A stretch of DNA of 64,000 bases from Manduca sexta (Eukaryota; Arthropoda; Insecta; Lepidoptera; Sphingidae), in the NCBI RefSeq assembly GCF_014839805.1, contig NC_051123.1:664727-728726 (forward strand). Reading direction: 5' to 3'. A program made the translations under genes and the position numbers. This document shows positions 1 through 10,400 of the stretch, in pieces (positions within the stretch are counted from its first letter, which is position 1; each line of letters opens with the position of its first letter). The notes below the pieces were generated by a model, which saw only the letters and a list, made by a program, of their open reading frames with translations, had not been told where the DNA came from and searched no databases.

Positions 1-3
1 TAG

Positions 4-866
4 GTTTTATTCGGCCGGCTCATTACCACGACTGGTTTAATGAAATAATCGATCCAAACTTCGAATGGAAGTGGACCGGCAATAGACCTGAACCAGAACT
101 TCAGCCTGAGCCCGAACCAAAACCAGAACCGGAAGCAGAGCCTAAGCCCGAGCCTGAACCAGAACCTGAGCCTGAGCCTGAACCCGAGCCCGAACCGGAA
201 CCAGAACCCGAGCCTGAGCCTGAACCTGAACCGGAACCCGAACCTGAGCCCGAGCCCGAACCGGAACCGGAACCGAAGCCTGAGCCTGAACCTGAACCGG
301 AACCCGAACCCGAACCTGAGCCCGAGCCCGAACCAGAACCCGAGCCTGAGCCTGAACCTGAACCTGAACCGGAACCGGAACCCGAACCCGAACCTGAGCC
401 CGAGCCCGAGCCCGAACCGGAACCCGAACCCGAACCCGAACCTGAGCCTGAACCTGAACCTGAACCTGAACCTGAACCTGAACCTGAACCTGAACCTGAA
501 CCTGAACCTGAACCTGAACCTGAACCTGAACCTGAACCTGAACCTGAACCTGAACCTGAACCTGAACCTGAACCTGAACCGGAACCGGAACCCGAACCTG
601 AGCCTGAACCTGAACCTGAACCTGAACCTGAACCTGAACCTGAACCGGAACCGGAACCGGAACCCGAACCTGAGCCTGAGCCAGAGCCTGAGCCAGAACC
701 CGAGCCAGAACCAGAGCCTGAACCGGAACCTGAGCCTGAGCCTGAGCCTGAACCCGAGCCAGAACCTGAGCCTGAACCGGAACCTGAGCCTGAACCGGAA
801 CCGGAACCTGAGCCTGAGCCAGAGCCTGAGCCAGAACCCGAGCCAGAACCAGAGCCTGAACCGGAA

Positions 867-904
<38 letters not shown>

Positions 905-1184
905 AGAACCCGAGCCTGAGCCAGAACCCGTGCCTGAGCCAGAACCCGAGCCTGAGCCAGAACCTGAGCCTGAACCCGAGCCAGAGCCTGAACCGGAACC
1001 TGAACCAGAACCCGAGCCTGAACCCGAGCCTGAACCCGAGCCTGAACCCGAGCCTGAACCGGAATCAGAAACGAAACCTGAGCCAGAATCAGATTCTGTA
1101 TCGGAACCTGAACCTGAACCCGAGCCCGCACCTGAGCATGAAGCAAAATCTGAAACTAAACCTGACTCGGAGCCTAAGAATTAA
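4..1184 (+). CDS. Last exon of a secreted S1 serine protease with a giant Pro-Glu tail (5' part outside window)
   Basis: The exon follows a splice acceptor (AG at 2-3) in phase 1, so its first Gly is split. It reads [15 protein letters not shown] and then, from 87 to the TAA at 1182-1184, about 365 residues that are almost only alternating Pro and Glu, with a few Lys, Gln, Asp and Ser near both ends. The opening block matches the last exon of the complete protease downstream (GFVRPGHYHEWYLEV) with the same splice phase, which identifies it as the end of a chymotrypsin-fold domain. The catalytic exons lie to the left of the window. The tail is strongly acidic and probably unstructured. Its role is unknown; solubility, calcium binding or attachment to the gut matrix are guesses. 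The exon call is firm, the enzyme class is inferred from the paralogue. Confidence 0.85.
87..1130 (+). repeat. Hexanucleotide tandem array (CCTGAA and variants) coding for Pro-Glu
   Basis: The units are CCTGAA, CCCGAA, CCGGAA, CCAGAA and the GAG forms, all encoding Pro-Glu. The stretch 447-578 is 22 uninterrupted copies of CCTGAA, the signature of recent slippage, while the flanks show mixed synonymous units and higher-order duplications (similar blocks at about 660-760 and 800-900). Array length is likely to vary between individuals or to be mis-assembled. Confidence 0.95.
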
Positions 1185-1293
1185 TGAATCCCCTTACTTG
1201 AGTCAAAACCGTAACCTGATTAGGAATCGGCACCCGTCTCAGAGGCTCAAGAAGTTTTTGCTCCGATTTTATTCAACTAATAAGTATATTAGT

Positions 1294-1299
1294 AATAAA
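1294..1299 (+). promoter_or_regulatory. Polyadenylation signal AATAAA of the Pro-Glu protease
   Basis: A canonical AATAAA lies 110 bases after the TAA stop, in AT-rich sequence and with no further coding signal beyond it. Confidence 0.6.
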
Positions 1300-2443
1300 A
1301 CTATTTTTTTACGAGTAGTGCTAGGAGGATAGTTATTTATTGATTATCATAAGCACCATTTTTTTTTTTCGCGGAGAAAGTGCTTTCTTTACCACTATCT
1401 CTGAACTTGAAAGTCTTAGAAGCCCATGCACACCGAAGGACAACCTCAGCATCAACGGCAGCATGAAGCCACCCATGCTGCCGCCCATTTCGGGGTTCGC
1501 TTAGTGTATGTGAGGATCTGTATAGAGTACTAACCGTAGACAGCCTCTACGGTCCACTCAGGGACCCCCGATCATTTCTTTTAGTTGTTATGACAGGCAT
1601 AAAATATTGTGGTGGTATTTCCCATTCGCTCCTGTGGTGATATTTACGGGCGGACAAAAATTCTGTATATTCATTTTTTCTTCTTTTTTCCACGTTGTTA
1701 GATATATCAAAAAGTATGTATTGCTCACAGCTTTGTTCGTATACAAACCATTATCCGCTACAAAAGTTTTGAATCTATATTAAATATTAGATTTAAAATT
1801 AAATTATTTTCCATGGAAGCAAATGTAACCTGGATAAAAATAGCCTATATATTAATGAGGACATGGATGGACATGGATCATCCGGTTGCCATATTCCATC
1901 TAAGTCCGTTCAGCGGTGTCCACTTTTCCTTCTAACAGACATCCGAAGTATTGAAACGTTTTCCCAAACATTCTCATTTATAATATAAGTAAGAAGTAAG
2001 ATAAGTTAAGATATACGGGTCAAGTTTCGTTACAATATAAATAGATATGTAGTTGACGTGGTCATCTATTTCATTTATCTAGCTTGCCGGATACAAATAA
2101 ATTATTTTTACAACAAACATGTGTTTATATTTATCTCATTTATTTCCTCATATAATCTCTAAAAACAAGTATATTAGTAAAGTAATTGTATGAAAAAAAT
2201 ATGTTGCCCTCTACCACATTATGGAACGGAATACTACATAGTTACAACTAATGCATTCTCAATCCGCTATGTGTGGGTTAGGGGTGCACATATCCCTTCG
2301 GGAATAAAATAATAAGTGTGTTTATAGAAAAGTGAATACTAATTGCGCGGTACCATGATTTTGTATTATGTTTCTATTAGTGACTGCTCCACAGCATCTG
2401 CGCAGTGTTTTATAACTAATGCATACAGATTAAGCACTCTTAA
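1300..2443. other. Intergenic, no gene seen
   Basis: This AT-rich stretch between the two proteases has no supported gene. I see no clear repeat copy in it either. Confidence 0.5.
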
Positions 2444-2610
2444 GGGCCTGTTTTACAAGTTTCAAGTAAATTATATTTGACAGTTATCGTATTAAGTAGT
2501 AGGTACTCATTTTATAAGCATTTCATTGGGAGCAAAAGAATAGAATAGAGTGTTACTTTTGTATTTGGTTGGCTTATACATTTATAATTCAGAAGTTGTG
2601 AAACAGGCCC
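2444..2610. mobile_element. MITE-like element with 15-bp terminal inverted repeats
   Basis: The left end GGGCCTGTTTTACAA (2444-2458) is the reverse complement of the right end at 2596-2610 with one mismatch. The 167-bp body is AT-rich and non-coding. This is the structure of a non-autonomous DNA transposon; no clear target duplication was found. Confidence 0.65.
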
Positions 2611-2871
2611 TCAACCTTTATAACAAAAGTTGAGAAACAAGTTATTAGTAAGCCATTGATGTTAAAATTGTTTCCAACACCCATAACATTCCACGAAGCT
2701 AAAAGACCTTTATGGTAAGTACCTATAATTTATAATGTAGTATAGAAATATTTATAAAGGAGTCGACGGTAGTGCAGCCCGGCCTGTTCTTGGTCTACCG
2801 TCCTAATAAAAATGTGTCCCGTTTTACGTGAGTTCCATTGCGCTTCGTCCCACACAATATCTTGTGAACAG

Positions 2872-2893
2872 ACACACACACACACACACACAC
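2872..2893. repeat. (AC)11 microsatellite
   Basis: Eleven AC units abut the tail of the SINE copy at 2893-3140, a common place for microsatellites to grow. Confidence 0.9.
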
Positions 2894-3140
2894 CAACACG
2901 CATTTATCCCCGAAGGGGTATGCAGAGGTACAACCAGGACACTCACTCTTCGCCGAGTGTGTTCCGTCCCAGGATGTGATAGGGGGCGAGCCTATCGCCA
3001 TATCGGGCATAAATTCCAGACTCCAGGCTGATATTGAGCAGAAAAACCCAAATATCACATTGCCCGACCTGGGTTTCGAAACCCAGGACCTCAGAGCGCT
3101 GACGTACCGCGCATGCAGTACAACTACGCCACCGAGGCAG
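2893..3140 (-). mobile_element. tRNA-derived SINE, family A
   Basis: On the minus strand the element starts with a tRNA-like head: an A-box region (GGTGGCGTAGTTG) and a B-box-like block with TTTCGAAACC. It continues into a body shared with copies at 20814, 24634, 33752 and 58575, including GATATGGCGATAGGCTCGCC and CCCCTTCGGGGATAAA. It is a pol III-type retroposon, not a working tRNA. Confidence 0.85.
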
Positions 3141-4448
3141 TCCATCGAAGCAGTGTATCTTGTGATGATATTATTATATACACCACTTTATTATTGCAAT
3201 AGAATTCGGAGATGATGGTTAGCAACTACTCATAAACATTAGCAAGTCTAAAAAAAAAATTATTACAAAATACTGATTGGTACTCTACTCGCTCGACATC
3301 GACATAAGATTTTTACTCTCATAATTCCCAGTAATCCAGTAATACGAGAGACAAGGACGACAAGCTTAAAGGAAAGTAATAACGATGAAGGGCAGGGTTC
3401 TTAAATGAAGAGCCAATACGCGGAAACGGAACAAAAACTCATAACTATTAAAATTGACATGTGCGAGAGATGCAAACCACATCGTGCAAAAGATGGCGGG
3501 GGAATGCCATAGGCCGCGCCTGCGCCCTCGCGCTTTCTTCTCAACCACACGCGCCACCGTGCGTTCACTAAGTATCAACTATCTTTCACAAACGATGGAA
3601 TATTTAAGTTTCACATTTTTGCGACTAGATGGCGCTAATAGTCGTGCCATAATTGAAAAAAAGGAATAAGGACTTAAGCGTCGCCACCCGATGGCCCAGG
3701 GAGGGACAAGTTGATATGGAGAATGAGAAAAGTATGAATTGTAGGTAAAGTCGAGAGCACGTGTTCCTCCCCACTCCCCCCTCCCGCTTTAACAATAACA
3801 TAGAGCAGAGCGTAATTGAGCGTACGGAATATAAGGAATGGAATTGGTGAATTCATTTGAGTTTCGACGTACGGGAATGATCGTTCAAGCAAATTAAGTC
3901 AAAGACTTAGAACTTTGGTTGCTTTACATTTTGGCAACTTTTTAGAATCTCTAGGGGGGGGAGGACCTACCCCACCCTTCCCCCCTTGGCGACACCCTTG
4001 AGGACTTATCAGGTAGGAACCCTAGGAAACTCAGCAGTAGGCAACAAGCTGTCCGGGTTAATTTTCTGTTGGATGTAAGTACTACACCGGGCGATTAGGA
4101 TCATACATAAAAATAGATTCATGCTACAAAAGTAGTTGAACAATAAACTTAAATACGGCGTGGCTCTAGAAATATAAAATACAAAAAAATAAAAGCCACA
4201 TTATGTATTAATTACTAAATTCCATTTTGAATTTAAATTAATTTCCCTATCACGTAGGTAATTAGTCTCTGAATTAAACAAACATTAAATTACTTGTAAA
4301 AAAACCTGCTTTATCATTAAGAACCGTTATAATCGGATTAATTTATTATTAATTATCTTATTGTATTCTCTATCGAATATTATCTTTTAATGCTTATGAT
4401 ATTGTGCATGTAATTATTTCGTGAATAATTAGTTTAGTATTGTTCAAA
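3141..4448. other. Intergenic sequence upstream of the second protease
   Basis: No gene is supported. A C-rich/G-rich patch lies at about 3770-3990, and the last 400 bases before the ATG at 4449 are strongly AT-rich. The protease promoter should lie here, but I cannot point to a convincing TATA or initiator. Confidence 0.4.
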
Positions 4449-4499
4449 ATGGCTGCTTGGAGAGGTGTATTCGCCTTGCTGTCTGTCTCTGTTGCATTG
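4449..4499 (+). CDS. Protease exon 1: signal peptide
   Basis: It encodes 17 residues, MAAWRGVFALLSVSVAL, a typical secretory leader, and ends in phase 0 before the donor GTAATT. The A at -3 (CAAAATGG) suits an insect start codon. Intron 1 is 3.3 kb and repeat-rich. Confidence 0.85.
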
Positions 4500-7400
4500 G
4501 TAATTATTAATTTATTTTTTATAGTTCAGTTAATTGTGTTTTTAAAGGCATGAATTTTATTTCTTTTCTTTCAAATTATTTATGATTTTAAATTGTAAAA
4601 TTAAAACAAAATTGACGTCTTACATAGACATTAAACTATATAGCTATAGATCGAACATCAGGGCCAAATTTTTGCTCCAAAAGTTATTACCAATTGGTAA
4701 CGAGACGCTGTCTTATTTGAATTGTCCGTATGGCAAGATGTCACAGCGTCCTTAGATATTGATACAAAAATAATATACTTATAGAAAATATGCTAATATT
4801 CGCATTAACAACGCGCAAATCATGATATGGAAAAAATATGTAGTATTCTATATTGGTGTTGTGCTATTTCAAGGTAGATTGAGTAACCATCACATAAGCG
4901 CAAAATTTTTGTACAACAATCTTCCCAATTTCTTCTCTATAATAAAAACTCTGTTCTCTGGGGACCGTTTTTTTTGTTTTATTGATTTGAATGTCGAGAC
5001 GAGCTTGCCGTTCGCCTGATGGTAGGCGATACGACCGCCTATAAACAGTATAAACACCAACTAACACCTTGAATTACAAAGTATTGTTTTGTGTTCTACT
5101 GCGCTCGCCATCCTGAGACATACGATGTTAAGTCTCATTATGTCGAGTAGTTACACTGGCTACAATGTCCTTAAAACTGGAACACAACAGTGACTAAACA
5201 CTGCTGCTAGGCGACAGAAATAGACATCGCAGTGGACTCTCACATATGACAGACCTACCACACGTAAAATCGTTTCACCGCCAAATCCGTTCTTAGAGGT
5301 GGCAAAATAGACATAAAACAGAACTTCGCATGAAAAAGGTTTCCACCTTCTCATGCGTGGTTCTGTTTTATACCTTCTAATGCCCTCATTAGAAGGCATA
5401 AATGCTGTATTTGCTTTAGGATACTTTCGCAAAAATTACCAAAATCTAGATGGCATTACCAACGGACTATAGTTTATTGATTCGCGTTATTATTTTTTTT
5501 ATATTCCGGTGTAAATCATTCTTTTTCCATTGAATTTCGTATTGCTTCGAAATTTCATAAATATATGACTATGCATCGAAGATACCGAGTGTAATTCCTC
5601 AAAAAGAGGCCTCCTGGAGACAAAAATATGCCAATAAACTGCAATGCAGCCATCACTTAAATTCAGCTAGATCTATGCGGTAGTCATTGAAAATTAAACC
5701 ATTCGGATCCGTGCCACTGTGAAGACATTTGAATAATTAATCCATACATAATTGACATGCGGTTATCAAATAAAAAATCATGAATACCTCATAAACAGTT
5801 CATTTTATTACAATTCGAAATCGACCCATCCTCATTGGAAAATCTTTAATACATAAACTAATTTATCACGTAGGCCAACATAGTTCCACTTTGACGGGTT
5901 AATGTACATAATATCAATAAATAATTACAATTAAGAGTTATTTATACAGGGTCATTTTGACATTGCGTTACTAAATTAAACCTCATACTTATCTACTTGG
6001 ATATAACACTTTACAATCAGTTACTTAGGTTTAATTTTACGCGCCCTATTGCCACTACTACTACTCCAAGAGGATTCGTCGGCCCCTTCATACTTTCAGT
6101 CAGAAATGCACTCACGCACACGCCATATCCGTAGATAAAAAAACTCTGAAAATGACAACTAGGATTTTTGGTGAAAACGTTCGTTATTCATGGATGATTT
6201 TTGGCACAATGTCAGCAAAGGTGAAGATGAGTATGTCTTTTCATTTAGTAACGCAATGTCAAAATGACCCTGTAAAAGTAACTGCTTTGATTCTGAATTT
6301 ATAAATAAAAAACTACCTTATTCTTTAGTGTTTTAGGTTTTCATTCCGGAAATAGACAATATGGGCGGAACATGAGAAAATCTAGATAAAAAAACTTGAA
6401 AGAAAAAAAAATGTAAAAAGAAAATTTAAGCTTTAGACACGTTGAAATTCTAATCGCAAACATGGTGGGATTATTAAAACCGGTTTTTTCCCGCATGATT
6501 GATTAATAATTTATCTTTTAATCCGCAATAGCATTATCTTATTGACTGCCTCGGTGACGCAGTTAGGCGTATCCGGTACGACTACGATTACTGCGCTGAG
6601 GTCCTAAGTTCGAATCTCGGGTCGAGGCATAAAATGATTATTGGGTTTTTCCATCTTAAAAATTACTCAGTCACAACTCGGAGTCTGGAAGTTGGCGGAA
6701 GTCCTCCGTGCTCCGAAAGCATGTAAAGCAGTAGGACTTGCCGTCTCACCGGACTACGCATAAAATTTAAATTAGGTCTTTTCGTTTTGGGAGTTGCAAT
6801 GCCAAAGACAGAAATACAAACCTTAACATAACACCCCTCTTTTTGGGTCGGGATTAAAAAATCAGCAGTTAATCGAGTTATCAAATTGATCGAAATCTAT
6901 ACTGTTCAACAATATCAGATGTTTTTTGTTTCATCGCGCAAAACATTGGAACCACGTCGATTATGAAAATTCATTAACAAACATGAAGCTAATTGCAATC
7001 TCTAACCCCCTTATTCATAGACGTTTTTCTCAATATAAGTTGTTGTATCTCAATATTAGCCAATCACAACGGCCCTATGGCTACGCACTGCGAGGGCTGC
7101 CATGCCGTCAGCACTGAGAAACAGACTTGTTATCACAGCTTTACTCCGTCCTTTGATAAAAAAACGTCTATGAATAAGCGGGTTAATGTCATAGGCTTAT
7201 TTTAGTCTCCAGGAACAGATTCTGTCTTCTTTTGGATGTATTTCTGTCCTATGATATAGGCGTATCGATATAGACCTTGCACGATGAATTAGAGTCTGAT
7301 AAGATAGGTACCTATACCTAATATGATAATTAACCTTCAATTTCTAAGTAAACTCCACAAATAAACATTTTTATTCAGATTGGGCTTATCAGTGTTTTGA

Positions 7401-10400
7401 TTCTTGGATTGCCTGGATTGTCGGGTGGAAGCGTATGTAGATGTAGGCCGAGAAGGTTTAACTCCAGGTTTCGAATCGCATATGAAGTACTTTTCTGTGA
7501 AGTCACTATAACTATATTAGTTACTTATGTTAAATAATCAATGTTCTCAAAAGTAAAATACGACCGATTTAGTTCACCTGTTTATTGCGCACACCCTTGT
7601 GTACTATAATGTCTCCTGCGTACTTGGCTGATCTCCGTTGAGCTTAGCCGCGGTTGTCGAAATTTAATTACGAAGGAATCAAAATACTATCGTAATGTAT
7701 GTAATGTATGTCGTATGTAATTGGAGAATAATAAGTCTCTTGAGACCTTATTTTGAAAGTACAGGGCCATTTATAAATTGTTTTATTACATTCCAGACGT
7801 TTGGGAGCCCGCTCGCGTCGTTCCCGGAACATTTGAGAGGTATGAAAATAATGTTACTTATAAACTGTTACAACTTGCTACAAACATAGCTATCTTGCCT
7901 TGTTTGAAAATTTGGATCTTATTTTGATAATGTTTCAAAATAATTTATTTTTCATACAAAAGTTTTTTTGCAATGTAATATAGTGAACTAAGTATGTGGG
8001 CCGAGGAACTGAAGATCTTAGGTTTGATTTCAAGGTCGGTAACACTTCCAGTTTATGCTTTTACCCCAATTTGCTCGGGATTAGACTGCAACAGGCTAGA
8101 CGCCTTGGACAGGGCGTAAAACATCTTCTAATTAAATAATATAAGAAACAAGTATCTCAATGTAAAAATACAGGATGAACCTAATCCAACGTACTAGACC
8201 GAAGTAGGCTATCATAACTGCGCACGCGTATTAACTATAACTTTCCCATTCTAGCCGACTCGCGTATCGTCTCAGGATGGGAGGCTGAAGAAGCGCAGTT
8301 TCCTTACCAGCTGTCAATGCGGATGGTGAACGCCACTGGAGGCGTCACTGCATGCGGCGCCACCATCATCCACAGCGAATGGGGATTGACTGCTGCCCAC
8401 TGCACTGCTGGGTAAGGAAATTGAAACCACGGTCTTGATCATACTGGCAAAGTGATTGCAACTGATGAAACTATCCCACCCTAATATCCACCACTTGGCT
8501 TACAAAATCTTGTAAGCCAAGATCGACAGGATCATTTATGTTATGACGCTAAGCGGTAAATTTCAGCGAGTTAGTCACAAATCAGTCTTAACTTGATTGT
8601 AAATGGAGTGGCGTCCAGATAGATTCTTATTTGACAAGAGATGATTATCACAGTCGACAATATTGCGTCTTTTCGAAATTGGTTCAAGGGCTGATATCAG
8701 GTCTCACGTGGGCCTCTATAGCGGGTACACCTTGTGTACAGTTTTTTTTCTTAATAATTTCACAAATTTGTGTTTACAGTTTCACATTATAACCTCATGA
8801 TACATATTATATTTATCACATTGGGTTCAGGGGGGAGAGCGAGGTTCCGCTATATTATACGTAATTTGCCACCACCCCGCCCCTTATGTGTACAGATATC
8901 GATATCTGAACGATTAAAAATACCACTAGAATCTTTATATCAGGGGCTTTGACCCTATAATCCAAGCATATAAGGGCTAAGTTGTTCCTAAAATATCATT
9001 CTTTTCAAGGCGTATAAGCATCGTCATCCGTGCTGGCACGGTAAACGTCACACGTCCAGGCCTCATCTTTGAGACCACTAACTACATCAACCACCCGTGG
9101 TACAACGAGGACTTTCCAACCGTCGTGCAGCCACATGACATCGGCCTTCTGAAGTTCGAGAGAGTACTTAAGTTTAACAGTAAGTTCTATTTATAATCTT
9201 GGTGTGGGCTCTTTCGTCTGAGGGTTTCTTTTAAATATATAAAGGAAATGAAGGAGGGAACACAGTGAAAGCTTGGACCGACGTAGTCGTAAATATAAGA
9301 TACAAGTTCATTGAAGCGAGATAAAAAAAATGGTAAGTCTTATGTTAAACTGGAGTGAATAGTAACCAAGGTGAAAAAAGAATTGGCTCGGCTTAGCTAC
9401 GGTATTTATAAAATCCCGAAAATTTCTAAAACTTAATTCCATAATATAAAAAATTCGCCCTTGTATTTACCCTCTGCTGAAAACGGATCTCTTCTTTTAG
9501 ATACTGGGAGAGTTTAGGTCTTAATAAATTAACGGCAAAATAACCTAAATAAATTCTATACCTATTTCCTTTTTCTGATGCTGACAACTAAATATGTGAT
9601 GTTTTTGCAGATTTTATTCAACCAATAAGGATTCACAATTCAGCTGACAAGAACCGTAATTACGAGGGCCATGTCATGACCGCCACTGGCTGGGGACGCA
9701 CTTGGACCGGTGGTATGGAATCAATAGTCAATTACATAGCTCAGGAAAAGAAACCGCGCCACGTTGGAGTATATGGAATGAATTTCTTTTACGTTAACTT
9801 TAATACGAAAAAGCAAAACTGGGATCGTCAAGGGACATTTTTTATTTTTCTGATCAAGTTATAAAATAAAAATGATTATGAAAGGCTTCCATTGAAGTCC
9901 ATCAGTTAGCAATGACATTATTTTCATGTTCAATATTTCTGATGATTTCTTCTTCTTAGCCCGCTAATCTTCTAAAGAAGATTAGCGGGCTGAATTTTAT
10001 TTTCATAATAAAAATAAGATCGGAGAAAAGGCAAATATCCAAAAAAATAGTAAAAGCAAAGGGAACAGTTATGGGTACTTTCATATGGAGCATAATACAT
10101 TCAGATTCAAATTGCCTTAGACATATTTCTAAAGCAAAAATTTATAATTTGGATTTTTAGGATTCAAATATAAATTGTCTCATTACAGGTTCTTCACCTG
10201 AAAACATGAACTGGGTCTACCTCCTCGGAGTATCGCACGAAACCTGTCTCGAAGCCTTTAGATGGAGTCCAATCATCCAGCCTTCCACCATCTGCGCCGC
10301 GTACTTCAATGTCACCAGCCAGTCCACTTGCCAGGTAAAAATTTACGTCATGACGTATGGAGTTTGGTTTGTAAGCATTGGTTAGGTTAGGATGGGTTAG

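Noticed and set aside
142..1146. A 334-codon open frame on the minus strand (Gln/Val/Ala-rich)
   Set aside because: It is the antisense of the Pro-Glu hexamer array, which contains no stop in that frame. It has no protein-like composition, while the plus frame continues a recognisable protease exon.
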